From positions 39,507 to 103,506 of the forward strand of contig NZ_JOEI01000020.1 of NCBI RefSeq assembly GCF_000718095.1: 64,000 nt of DNA. Reading direction: 5' to 3'. Shown one piece after another: positions 18,932 through 27,479 of the stretch. The first letter of the stretch is position 1. Each line of letters opens with the position of its first letter. Source of the stretch: Streptomyces scopuliridis RB72. Lineage in GTDB: Bacteria; Actinomycetota; Actinomycetes; Streptomycetales; Streptomycetaceae. The position numbers were made by a program, and so were the translations under genes. The notes under the pieces are model-generated. The model was not told where the DNA came from. It was given only the letters and a program-made list of their open reading frames with translations, and did not search any database.

Positions 18932-20089
18932 ATGCCTGCAGCGAAGCAGGGAGACGGGCACACCGGAATCAGTCGCAGGGCGATGGTCGGCGCAACGGCA
19001 GCCGGTCTGGCCGGCATCGGGTTGGCGCCTCCCGCGAACGCGGCCCCGCGAGCGACATCGGCCTCGGCGCTCGACGCCTTGGTTGCCGAACTGCCGCCGT
19101 ATGAACCGGAGACGAAGGTCATCGGAGGCATCAGGATATTCGGCAGCTTCCTCAAGGGGAATGTGGAGGTCTGGGAAAAGGGCTTCCTCAAGCATCACCC
19201 GGAGGCCGAGTTCGCCCATAACTTCACCACCAGTAGCGAAGGCGCGATGGCGGGGCTCTACACCGGGCTCTCGGACGTCGCGCCGGCCGGGGACGACGCC
19301 AAGATCACGGACATGATGCCGTACTACAACGTCTTCCGGCATCTGCCAGTCGAGGTCTCGGTCGCCACCGGGGGCTACGAGGCCAGAGGCACTCTTTGGG
19401 CCATCCCGATCGTGGTGCACAAGGACAACCCCATCCGCCGGCTTTCTCTGCGGCAACTCGCCGGAATCTTCGGAGCGGAGCGCACCGGCGGCTGGGAAGG
19501 CATCCTCTATACCGCCAAGTACGCCCGTCATCCGCGCGAGAACATCCGGACCTGGGGCGAACTCGGGCTGCGCGGCGAGTGGGCGGAGCGGCCCATCCAG
19601 ACCTACGGGTACTGCGCCCCCGGATTCACGTACTACTTTCAGCGCAAACTGTTCCACCACTCGGACAAGTGGAACCCCAACTTCCGTCAGTACGTCGAGG
19701 CGAAGGAGGCCCCCGACGACGACCTCGGCAAGGCCGTCGCCAGCGAACGCATGCTGGAGGAGCTGTCCGAGGACAAGTACGGCATTGCCTGGGCCGCCCT
19801 CATGCACACCAAGAACTACCCCAACGTCAGGCCGCTCGCCCTGGCGGTCGGGGACGGCGGACCGTACGTACCGCTCACACCGGAGACCGTACGCGACCGC
19901 ACGTACCCCCTGATCCGCGATGCCTACTTCTATCTCAACCGGGCACCGGGGAAGCCGCTCGACCCCAAGGTCCGGGAGTTCATGCGCTACATCCTGAGCC
20001 GCGAAGGCCAGCGTGACATCGTGGAGCACGGCATCTACAACCCCCTCACACCGCAGGCACTGCGCGAACAGCGACAGAAGCTCGACTGA
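18932..20089 (+). CDS. PstS-like substrate-binding protein 3, Tat-exported
   Basis: A 385-residue more distant paralogue. Its leader has a twin-arginine motif (SRRAMVG) with a hydrophobic stretch and an AxA-type cleavage site (PANAA), so it is predicted to be folded before export and released rather than lipid-anchored. The binding domain keeps the family landmarks (GIRIFGSFLKGNVEVWEKGF, SDVAPAGDD, LSLRQLAGIFGAERTGG, NIRTWGELGLRG, FMRYILSREGQRDI) but lacks the N-terminal Cys spacer of proteins 1 and 2. It begins 25 bases after gene 2 with AAAGGA upstream. Use of two export routes within one operon is unusual. Confidence 0.88.
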   Translation: MPAAKQGDGHTGISRRAMVGATAAGLAGIGLAPPANAAPRATSASALDALVAELPPYEPETKVIGGIRIFGSFLKGNVEVWEKGFLKHHPEAEFAHNFTTSSEGAMAGLYTGLSDVAPAGDDAKITDMMPYYNVFRHLPVEVSVATGGYEARGTLWAIPIVVHKDNPIRRLSLRQLAGIFGAERTGGWEGILYTAKYARHPRENIRTWGELGLRGEWAERPIQTYGYCAPGFTYYFQRKLFHHSDKWNPNFRQYVEAKEAPDDDLGKAVASERMLEELSEDKYGIAWAALMHTKNYPNVRPLALAVGDGGPYVPLTPETVRDRTYPLIRDAYFYLNRAPGKPLDPKVREFMRYILSREGQRDIVEHGIYNPLTPQALREQRQKLD

Positions 20090-20484
20090 CCGTCTGACCG
20101 TCATGTGGTGTGTGGTGACCGCCGCCTGGGGCAGTCACCACAGCCGCGCCGAGTCGGAGGCCGGTTCGGCGTGGCCGGCGCGTCGAGGTGGCTCGCGACG
20201 CCGCCGCGGAGGCCGCGGTCGTCTTGGCCGACGATTTCCCCACCCCCGTTATCCACAACCGTGCTCGGGAGAAATCGCATCTGTATAGCCTGAGTTGGCT
20301 GCGGCGCGGCCGGTCCGCGCCGCGCCTGGCGGAGAACTCGCCGGGCCGGCCGACTCCTTGGCGCCTTCGCTCCGCACCGGGACCGCCGCCGCGGAGGTGT
20401 ACGGGCTGGCCTTGGAGACACTGTCGGCCGCCTACGGCGACCTGGGCGCATACGAGCAGGCCGTGCGCGCACAGGAAGCGGCAC
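20090..20484. other. Intergenic region with a possible TPR-like remnant
   Basis: A stretch at about 20295-20558 reads on the plus strand as AAEVYGLALETLSAAYGDLG followed by AYEQAVRAQEAAHVAVAR, which looks like the end of a tetratricopeptide-type helical repeat. It has no start and overlaps the next gene in another frame, so it is probably the tail of a lost gene. At 20249-20257 there is a TTATCCACA box inside flanking CGATTTC/GAAATCG arms (20232-20238, 20271-20277). No intact gene is seen. Confidence 0.35.
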
Positions 20485-21156
20485 ATGTCGCTGTCGCCCG
20501 GTGGTCCAGCCGGGACCGAAGTCCCGGTGCTGGAGCCGGGCGACAACACGGCGACTGAGTGCCCGCGCACCAGGGCGCCGCATCACTGGAGGACCGTCCT
20601 GCCAATCGCGGCCGTCGTGCTGGCCATCCTCCTCGCCGGACTGGGAACGTGGTGGGCGACCGCACCGCCGTTCCGCCCGGACGACGACAAGGGCGACCCC
20701 CAGGGGCTATCGCGGGACCAGACGCCCGGCCGGGCGAAATGGCCGCTGATCCGCGAAGGCGACCGAGGCGGGAGGGTGTTCGTCGTACAGCACCTGCTCG
20801 CCGAGCACGGCTACCCGCTGAACCCCGACGGCATCTTCGGGAGGATCACCAAGACCGAGGTGAAGAAACTGCAGCGCCGCGCCGCGCTGCTCCCCGATGG
20901 CGAGGTGGGACCGGACACCTGGCCACACCTGATCGTCCTGGTCGACTCACGCTCGAAAGGACATGCCGTCGAAGCGTTACAGATCCTCCTGCACTACGCG
21001 GGGCACCGGACCAGCATCACGGGTGACTTCACAGCCGCTACGGGGGAGTCCCTCAAGAACTTTCAGGGCTCCAACGAACTGCCGGTCACCGGCGTCGCCG
21101 ACGAAGGGACATGGCTGCTGCTGGTGACCTCGCAACGGCCCGCCATCCACTCCTAG
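20485..21156 (+). CDS. Membrane-anchored peptidoglycan-binding protein
   Basis: A 223-residue protein with a short cytoplasmic segment, one membrane helix (VLPIAAVVLAILLAGLGTWW, about residues 38-57) and an extracellular part with two peptidoglycan-binding_1 repeats. Repeat 1 shows VFVVQHLLAEHGYPLNPDGI and FGRITKTEVKKLQRRAAL; repeat 2 shows HAVEALQILLHYAGH, ITGDFTAATGESLKNFQGSN and LPVTGVADEGTWLLL. Such domains bind the cell wall and often target hydrolases, but no catalytic domain is present here. The ATG at 20485 has only a weak ribosome site (GGAAGCGG). It is convergent with the CHAT gene. Confidence 0.8.
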   Translation: MSLSPGGPAGTEVPVLEPGDNTATECPRTRAPHHWRTVLPIAAVVLAILLAGLGTWWATAPPFRPDDDKGDPQGLSRDQTPGRAKWPLIREGDRGGRVFVVQHLLAEHGYPLNPDGIFGRITKTEVKKLQRRAALLPDGEVGPDTWPHLIVLVDSRSKGHAVEALQILLHYAGHRTSITGDFTAATGESLKNFQGSNELPVTGVADEGTWLLLVTSQRPAIHS

Positions 21157-21198
21157 AAGCCGGCATCCGATACGCCCTCAGGCCTCGGGACGGAATCC

Positions 21199-22947
21199 CT
21201 AGGGACCCGCGTGCACCTGGCAGGCCCACAGGCTCGGGGTCCGGGGATACGTGTCACGCAGCGCGCACACGGCGGAGTGCAGGGCCTCGGCCGTCCGGTC
21301 GACGTCCAGCGCGCCGTCGCCCGTGCTCAGGGCCTCGTACACGCCTCGGGCGACACCGGCTCCGATCGTGTCGTCGACGTGCCACAGCGAGCCGACGACA
21401 TGGGGGAAGCCCGCGATCTGGAGGGCGCTGACGATGTGGACGGCCTCGTCGGCGAGTTCGGGGCTGGTCCGCAGGGTGTCGCAGGCGGAGAGGTAGGCGA
21501 GCCGGACCGACGGCAGCCGGAGCCGGGCGAGGTCGCGGACGGTCAGTGGGCGTTCGGTGTGATCGTGCAGGACGAGCCGGCTGCCGGACGGGCGCTCAAG
21601 ATCCCCCAGGGCGTGGCAGGCGAAGTGCGCATACGCGTGCCGGGGCAGGGCGGAGACCACAGCGGAGTGGGTGGCGGACGCGCCGGTCAGCACTTCGGGT
21701 CCGGGCAGCAGCCGGGCAAGGTGTTCGGCCTCGCGGTGCGCGGCGGGCAGTGATGCGAGGCCGGCGGCGTCGCCGACGGCGACGATGAGCGCGCCGGTGC
21801 CCGCCGGGCGGGCGGCGCGTTGCCTGGCGTGATGCAGCGCCCGCAGAGTCGGTGTGTACGAGGAGACGACCCGGTCCAACGCACCGGGCGCACCCTCCTG
21901 GGGGGTCGCGGCGTGCAGTGGCAGGGTGCCCAGGACGCCGCCCGGCGACCACCACACACGGGGCAACGGTCCGGCGGTGGTCGCCTGGATGCCCAGATGG
22001 TCGAGGACGGGCCCGCGCGTGCTGCCTTCTTGCTGCCGGAGCATCATCAGCGCACTCCCCAGGGCGCTGAGACAGTGGGCCAGATGCGGGCTTCCCGGCG
22101 GCAGTTGGGCCAGTACGTCACGCGCGATACCGACCGCCTCGCGCAGGTCCTCCGGGTCGTACGACTGCCGGTATCGCTCCAGGAGCTGGATGCCCAGATC
22201 GCTGAGGGCGAGGAGCCGGTCCGGGGAGTCGGACGGGGTTCCCTTGAGCACACGGTGGCCGAACCGGACCCGGTCGACGCCCAGTTCCCCGAACGGCCAG
22301 GTCGTCCCGGCGAGGGCCACCGCGCAGGACAGACCGTCGAGCCGGACCGTGGAGGCGGGGTCGTCGTCCGGTGTCGCGAGGACGGCGAGGCTGCCGTACC
22401 CGATCGCGGCGGCGAGGCTCACCTCGCGCGAGGGTGTCGTGGCGCCGTACCTCGCTGCCAACTCGTAGAGCGCGAGGACGTCTTCGGAGGCATCCGGCGG
22501 CGGATTGCGCTGTTGCCCCTCCGCTGCGAGTACGAACGCGGCGCACTCCGCCGCCCACTCGGCGGGACCATCGGCGTTCGCCGGGTCGGGGCGCGCGGCA
22601 GGATCGATACCCGCGAAGCCCGCCGCCAACTCCGGTGGCACGAGCCGTGGATCAACCACCCACACCGGAAAGAGCAGCGTTCCGGCCATGCTCCCGTGGA
22701 CGCGGCTGTGATCCTCCGAGTCGTCCGCCGCGCGGGCGCCGCAGAGCCAGCCGGCCGCGTGCCGGGCCTCCATGTCGGTCCTCATGTCGGCGGCCCGCAG
22801 CAGTGCCCGAAGTTCGGCATCCGCCTCGTCGCCGAACACGGCGTCCCTGTTCACACGCCCGTCCGCGGTCGCGGACCGCGTGACGCGATCACGGATCGCC
22901 CGGACCAGCCGGTCCCGATCGTCCCGCACGTTGCCGAACTCTCCCAT
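21199..22947 (-). CDS. CHAT-domain (caspase-like) protease
   Basis: A 582-residue protein. The C-terminal CHAT peptidase domain carries the clan CD dyad: His in HAYAHFACHALGD (near 441-445) and Cys in AYLSACDTLRTS (near 488), followed by GFPHVVGSLWHVDD. The N-terminal 330 residues are helical and contain a TPR-like part (LSDLGIQLLERYRQSYDPED, GSPHLAHCLSALGSALM). In other bacteria CHAT proteases act as effectors of conflict or cell-suicide systems activated by a partner. The ATG at 22947 is preferred (GGCGGAG upstream); one at 22989 is possible. It is divergent, 61 bases apart, from a small His/Cys-rich protein and a membrane protein that probably work with it. Confidence 0.85.
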   Translation of the reverse strand: MGEFGNVRDDRDRLVRAIRDRVTRSATADGRVNRDAVFGDEADAELRALLRAADMRTDMEARHAAGWLCGARAADDSEDHSRVHGSMAGTLLFPVWVVDPRLVPPELAAGFAGIDPAARPDPANADGPAEWAAECAAFVLAAEGQQRNPPPDASEDVLALYELAARYGATTPSREVSLAAAIGYGSLAVLATPDDDPASTVRLDGLSCAVALAGTTWPFGELGVDRVRFGHRVLKGTPSDSPDRLLALSDLGIQLLERYRQSYDPEDLREAVGIARDVLAQLPPGSPHLAHCLSALGSALMMLRQQEGSTRGPVLDHLGIQATTAGPLPRVWWSPGGVLGTLPLHAATPQEGAPGALDRVVSSYTPTLRALHHARQRAARPAGTGALIVAVGDAAGLASLPAAHREAEHLARLLPGPEVLTGASATHSAVVSALPRHAYAHFACHALGDLERPSGSRLVLHDHTERPLTVRDLARLRLPSVRLAYLSACDTLRTSPELADEAVHIVSALQIAGFPHVVGSLWHVDDTIGAGVARGVYEALSTGDGALDVDRTAEALHSAVCALRDTYPRTPSLWACQVHAGP

Positions 22948-23008
22948 GCCGACTCCGCCACCGTCGCGACCAACCTCAACTGCGGTCATTCTGCGGCATA
23001 CTTGACGC

Positions 23009-23404
23009 ATGACGGTACAGCCCGACGGCTCGGCACCGGCCCGGAGGACAGCGGCGCTGTGCGCCCTGCTCGGCTCGTCGGACCAGGTGCGGCGGCTGCC
23101 CGAGATCCAGGCGGCGGCCCAGCGCGCGCTGACCGCGCTGCTGGCGGGCGCGGACGCCACCGTACTGGCGGCCTGCTACGACGATCTGGACCACGTGCTG
23201 CGCCGGGCCGGGGACGCGCGCGGGCTCCTCAACGAATCCCGAGGTGCCACCACGCCCGGCGTCGCGACGCACATCAAGGTGGCCGTGTGCCCGGGACCGG
23301 CCCGCTGCAGCCGGCTGGAACGGGCTCGCGACCTGCTGCCCGCCCCGCACTGTGCCGTCCACAACACCCGTATGCACAAACGGCGCCTGCGCCCCGACGA
23401 GTGA
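23009..23404 (+). CDS. Small His/Cys-rich protein beside the CHAT gene
   Basis: A 131-residue protein of unknown family. Residues 10-75 form a helical region (LCALLGSSDQVRRLPEIQAA, ALTALLAGADATVLAACYDD), and the C-terminal 45 residues carry Cys and His in the order VCPGPARC, APHCAVHNTRMH, which could bind zinc. It starts 61 bases from the divergent CHAT gene and is followed after 21 bases by a membrane-protein gene, so it probably forms an operon with it. I infer an adaptor or sensor role in the CHAT system from context only; the sequence itself does not reveal a function. Confidence 0.7.
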   Translation: MTVQPDGSAPARRTAALCALLGSSDQVRRLPEIQAAAQRALTALLAGADATVLAACYDDLDHVLRRAGDARGLLNESRGATTPGVATHIKVAVCPGPARCSRLERARDLLPAPHCAVHNTRMHKRRLRPDE

Positions 23405-23425
23405 CCGCCCCGGGCCACCGACCCC

Positions 23426-24352
23426 ATGAACCCACTCCTCGCCACCCTGGGCGGCAAGCTCACCGAACGCTGGCTGAACCTGCTGGTGCTGCCCGGCGCG
23501 CTCTTCCTCGGCGTCACAGCCGTCGGCGCCACCCTGGGGCATCGCCACTGGCATGACGTCGACCGGCTGCGTGCCACTCTGGACGACCTCGCCGTCCGCC
23601 CCGCACTCGACCGGACAGGCACCGCCGCACTCCTGGTCGCGCTCACCCTGCTCATTGCGGCCGCGGCCTCGCTCGCCGCGCAGTTCCTCGGCGGTGCGAT
23701 CGAGCAGTACTGGCTGCGTTCGGGCCGGGACCCGCTCGCGCGCGCCCTCACCGCGCGGCGTTGGCGGCGATGGAAGGAAAGGGACGAGAAGCTCATGGAC
23801 GCCATCGCGCACTCCGGCCCGACCGGTGCCGGAGCCCACGGTGCGGTGACGATCCCGAGAAACATCTGGGAGCGGGTCCAAGCCCTCACGGAGGCTCGCG
23901 ACCGCATCGCGCTGCGCCCACCGACACGCCCCACCTGGTACGGCGACCGCATGCAGGCGACGGCGGACCGCGTCGAGGCCGCCTACGGTGTGGACCTCGC
24001 CGCCCTGTGGCCGCGTCTGTGGCTGATCCTCCCCGAACCCGCCGTACGGCAGATCCAGTCGGCGCGCGACTCCTTCAGCGCCGCGGCCCGCCTCGCCGCC
24101 TGGGCCGTGGGCTATGCACTGCTCGCCTTCTGGTGGTGGCCGGCCGCGCTGGTCGCCATCGGCTGCGGGACCGTGGCCCGTTCCCGCGCCCGGACCGCGC
24201 TGGACGCGCTCGCGGGCCTCATCGAGGCGGCCGTCGACGTACACGGCCGGGAACTGGCCACTCGCGTCGGCCTGATCGCGCCGGACGCGACGGGACTGCT
24301 GGCCCATGACACGGGAGACGGGATGTCGGAGGTGTTCAGGAAAGCCGAGTGA
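23426..24352 (+). CDS. Membrane protein of the CHAT module
   Basis: A 308-residue protein of unknown function. Hydrophobic segments lie near residues 17-38 (LLVLPGALFLGVTAVGATLG), 66-90 (ALLVALTLLIAAAASLAAQF) and 218-243 (AVGYALLAFWWWPAALVAIG), with a basic cytoplasmic loop after the second (LARALTARRWRRWKERDEKL). It lies 21 bases after the small His/Cys-rich gene. In conflict systems a membrane component is often either the anchor or the pore that the protease activates; this is inference from gene context. No enzyme motif is visible. Confidence 0.75.
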   Translation: MNPLLATLGGKLTERWLNLLVLPGALFLGVTAVGATLGHRHWHDVDRLRATLDDLAVRPALDRTGTAALLVALTLLIAAAASLAAQFLGGAIEQYWLRSGRDPLARALTARRWRRWKERDEKLMDAIAHSGPTGAGAHGAVTIPRNIWERVQALTEARDRIALRPPTRPTWYGDRMQATADRVEAAYGVDLAALWPRLWLILPEPAVRQIQSARDSFSAAARLAAWAVGYALLAFWWWPAALVAIGCGTVARSRARTALDALAGLIEAAVDVHGRELATRVGLIAPDATGLLAHDTGDGMSEVFRKAE

Positions 24353-24469
24353 TGCTCATGCGACGGCTCTGCGGCGAACTTGAAGCCGCCGCGCGGTCGG
24401 CCCGTCACACGATTCTCAGCACCGGTCCTCCGGTCCTCTACTCGGTCCCGGCTTGGTGGGCGCCGAAGA

Positions 24470-25178
24470 AGTCGGTTAGTGGTCGCCCGCTACCAGGACC
24501 TCGTCGCGGTCTCCGACTCGCTCGCCGGGACGGAGGGCCGGATCACCACCGCGATGCGCGCCGCTGTGCGCAGCGGGGACGGGGCCCGGTTCCAGCGGGT
24601 GGTGTGGCGGGGCGAGCCCTATCTGGTCGTCGGCATGCCCGTGGCGTTCGCCGATGGGGACCGGCGCGCGTCCGGCCTTGAGGTCTTCGCGATCGCCGAT
24701 CTCCGGGCGGAGCGCGACGACACCGCCGCCCTGCTTGCCTCCGTACGGGCGGGCGGGCACCGTGCCGGTGGTGCTGCTGGCCGCCGTCCTGGCACTGCTG
24801 GCCGCGGGGACGGTCCTTCGTCCGGTACGGAAGCTGGGCCGGGCCACCCGTGAGCTCGCGGCCGGAGACCTGGGCAGCCGGGTCGCCGTCACCGGGCACG
24901 ACGAACTCGGAGTGGGTGATGCTGGACGTCACCGACCACGGTCCCGGACTGCCGCCGGGGGCTCGGGAGCGGGTCTTCGACCGGTTCTACAAGGCGGACG
25001 CGGCCCGCGCGCGTGGCGCGGCCGACGACAGCGGACAGGACAGCGCCTCGGCACGGCGATCGCGCTGGGGAACGCACGGTTGCACGGCGGCACGATCGAC
25101 GTGGCCGACGGACCGCGGGGCGGCGCGGTGTTCACGCTGCGGCTGCCCCTGCGACGTACAGGGGAGGGCGCGGAGTGA
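24470..25178 (+). pseudogene. Decayed HAMP-type sensor histidine kinase
   Basis: Pieces of one kinase are spread over several frames. The extracellular domain is near 24476-24760 (RYQDLVAVSDSLAGTEGRIT, RFQRVVWRGEPYLVVGMPVA). The second membrane helix and HAMP domain are near 24765-24910 in a different frame (VVLLAAVLALLAAG, LRPVRKLGRATRELAAGDLG). The end of the ATPase domain is near 24910-25178 in two frames (VMLDVTDHGPGLPPGARERV, then AIALGNARLHGGTIDVADGP). The HAMP joins almost directly to the ATPase G-box, so the dimerisation helices with the phospho-His and the N-box have been deleted. No function can remain. The start is also missing. Confidence 0.8.
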
Positions 25179-25869
25179 AGGTCCGGCAGGGGGGTGGTGG
25201 TCGCCGCGCTGGGGATCGCCCTCATGGGCTGTGGCGTCCAGCCGACCGGAGCGATAGGCGCGGGCGAGGCCGCGTCCGGGCTGACGCGCGGGATGCGGCT
25301 GTACTTCGCGTCCGACAGCGGACTGCGCGCGGTGCCCCTGCTCGACAGGGAGGTCAAGGACCTCAACGCGGTGGTGAAGCTGCTCGCCGCGGGGCCGCCG
25401 CCGCCGAGTAGCGCGACGGGCTCACCTCGCTCGTCCAGCTCGGCGGCTACTCGGTGACCGGAACGGGTGGCCGCGTCACCGTGCGCCTCGACGGCCCCTA
25501 CGCGGCGACGGGGCGCGACCAGGGCACGGGGCAGCTGGTGTGCACGCTGGCGCGCGCCCAGTCCGTACTCGACCCGAAGGTCAGGACCGACGACGTCGAG
25601 GTCACGCCGCGGCCGGCCGAAGGCGCCGTGCTAGGGCCTGTCTTCAAAGTCCCGCCTGCCCGGCGACGCCCGGCACGGACGCTCGCGGTGTTGTCGGATC
25701 ACCCCAGTACGTCCAGTACTGGGGAGACCCTCCGCCTTGCGATCGCACGCACCGCGGCGACATCCTGCCGCTGCCGCGGCGGGCGCCGGGCCCGCCCTCC
25801 GGGCGGACGGCGCTACTTTGAAGACAGGCCCTGGGCCCCTACCGGTGTGCGGAGTTCCTCAACGGGTAA
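25175..25869 (+). pseudogene. GerMN-domain lipoprotein gene broken by frameshifts and a MITE
   Basis: The gene began at the GTG at 25175, overlapping the kinase stop. A run of six G near 25187-25192, one too many, shifts the frame; the protein continues as VVAALGIALMGCGVQPTGAI with a lipobox, then MRLYFASDSGLRAVPLLDRE. A second disruption near 25405 moves to DGLTSLVQLGGYSVTGTGGR and QLVCTLARAQSVLD. Then MITE B interrupts it, and the reading resumes after the element with GPYRCAEFLNG and a stop at 25867. Removing 25635-25830 plus one 4-base flank restores the in-frame join VLGPYRC. Kinase/GerMN-lipoprotein pairs are common in streptomycetes. Confidence 0.82.
25635..25830. mobile_element. MITE B, inserted in the GerMN lipoprotein pseudogene
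   Basis: A 196-bp element with perfect 16-bp terminal inverted repeats (GGCCTGTCTTCAAAGT at 25635-25650 and its complement at 25815-25830), flanked by CTAG on the left and CTGG on the right, which is a 4-base target duplication with one change. There is no transposase. Its core (about 25690-25746) matches that of MITE A nearly base for base in inverted orientation, including the CCCCAGTACGTCCAGTACTG palindrome and the ACCCTCCGCCTTGCGATCGC stretch, while the terminal repeats differ apart from the first CCTGTC. Confidence 0.85.
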
Positions 25870-25997
25870 GACGGGGCACGTGAGTTCGCGACGGCGTTCC
25901 AGGCGCGGCGGCGTTCAGGGTGAGCGGCGTTCAGGGTGAGCGGCCGCGCCGCCGTCCACGCACACGGCCGCCGGTGTCCGCCGTCATGACGTTTCTC

Positions 25998-27095
25998 TCA
26001 CTTCAGAAACAGGGAGCGGAGATAGGCCGCCACATCAGTCAGGTTGCCGCCCTCCTGGATGATCTTCCGCTGCCGGCCGGCCCAGGAACCACTGTTGCGC
26101 AACTCCACCAGAAGATCGTTGACCAGAGCGAGGTCCCCCGCATCGGACAGCGCGGGAGTGACATGCTTCACCAGCCGTTCCACCAATGTCCAGGCGGGGA
26201 GCGGGCGCCCGGAGGACATGTCCAGGGCGTCGCCTTCCAGCCCGTACCGGGCAGCTTGCCAGTGGGCCGCGGACAGCAACTGCTCCGAGACCGGGGGGAG
26301 TTGGGCATCGCGTTCCACCGCCTGCAGGCAGGTGGCGACCAGCGCGCGGGTCAGTCCCGCCAGCAGGATCACGGTGTCGCTGGTGGGGCAGACATCCATG
26401 ACCCGTATCTCGATGGTGGGCACCTCCTCGGCAGGGCGGGCGAACCAGTACGCCATTTTCCGGTCGAGGATGACACCGGAGGCGACCAAGCTGTCGAGCA
26501 GAGCGTTGTAGTGTGCCGCGTCGGTGAACAGCGGAGCCGGACCGGCTACCGGCGTGTATGACCACCACGTTGACCGAAAGCTCGCGTACCCGGTCTCCCT
26601 TCCCAGTGAGATGGGGGAGTTGGCGGCCAGCGCCTGCAGCGTGGGCAGCCAGGCCCGGAGGTGGTTACTCACCCGAACGGCATGTTCCCGGTCGGGCATA
26701 CCGACGTGGACATGCAAGCCGCACGGTATATGGCCGAACACGAGTGCACCGTACTTCCGGTGGATCGCGCGATAACGGGAGCCGCTGGTAGGTGGCATGT
26801 ACGGCCCGGGCACCAGTTCCGTCCCGCACGCCAGCACCGCGCACCCCGCCATCTCCGCGGCGACCGCGGCGGCGGAGCGCAACGAGCGCACGTCATCGGC
26901 CAGCAGGGACAGTTCGCGATGCGGTTCCGTCACAGCCTCGACCACGGCCGCGGACACCTCCGGCTTCAGCCGTTGAGCAGCTCCGTTGGAAGGCGCGGCG
27001 GCGATCACTGCCTCGAAGGCGGGTACGGCCGCCCCGCTGTCCGGATCGACCAGGAGGAATTCCTCCTCAGCACCGACAGTGAGCGGTTGCGCCAT
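25998..27095 (-). CDS. Glutamate-cysteine ligase family 2 (YbdK-like) protein
   Basis: A 365-residue carboxylate-amine ligase of the GCS2 family, cytoplasmic and ATP-dependent. It begins with the conserved VGAEEEFLLVD and carries CGLHVHVGMPDREHAV (metal/substrate His), ARPAEEVPTIEIRVMDVCPT and a GLTRALV segment. The length matches the family. E. coli YbdK has weak gamma-glutamylcysteine ligase activity; in actinobacteria, which make mycothiol, the true substrate of such paralogues is usually unknown. The minus-strand ribosome site is GGGAGGGGAA. It stands alone between the decayed kinase region and the divergent Ser/Thr kinase gene. Confidence 0.92.
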   Translation of the reverse strand: MAQPLTVGAEEEFLLVDPDSGAAVPAFEAVIAAAPSNGAAQRLKPEVSAAVVEAVTEPHRELSLLADDVRSLRSAAAVAAEMAGCAVLACGTELVPGPYMPPTSGSRYRAIHRKYGALVFGHIPCGLHVHVGMPDREHAVRVSNHLRAWLPTLQALAANSPISLGRETGYASFRSTWWSYTPVAGPAPLFTDAAHYNALLDSLVASGVILDRKMAYWFARPAEEVPTIEIRVMDVCPTSDTVILLAGLTRALVATCLQAVERDAQLPPVSEQLLSAAHWQAARYGLEGDALDMSSGRPLPAWTLVERLVKHVTPALSDAGDLALVNDLLVELRNSGSWAGRQRKIIQEGGNLTDVAAYLRSLFLK

Positions 27096-27479
27096 GGGGT
27101 TCCCCTCCCGGGCTTCGGAGCCTTGAGTATGGGCACGGCCGGAGCCTCACCGCCATACCGCTCACTCGTAACCGGCCACCAGTCCCGGATTCCTCAGCAG
27201 CGGCTCGTTCAGCCGTTCCGGGAACACGAACGGTGGGGCAGGAGCCTCGCTGCTGAGTACCGCTCAAGTCACCGCCCCGGCTGTCTCCCCTCGCCTCAAG
27301 TGCCTTGATTCATAGGGACGTTGACGCGAGTGCCGGGCCGTGATCCCCGTATGCTGTGGCGGTTCTGGGTGGGTCCGTACGAAGTCCTGCGAAACAGCTC
27401 ACCGTTGAGTTCGCGCTGAGTACACTCCGTCGCTGTCGAGCAACCATGCGTGTGGCGAAGAACAATGAGGAGTGCAGCG
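27096..27479. other. Divergent promoter region, no gene seen
   Basis: The gap between the GCS2-family gene and the Ser/Thr kinase gene contains no convincing ORF. It must contain both promoters. I see no clear operator or hairpin. Confidence 0.4.
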
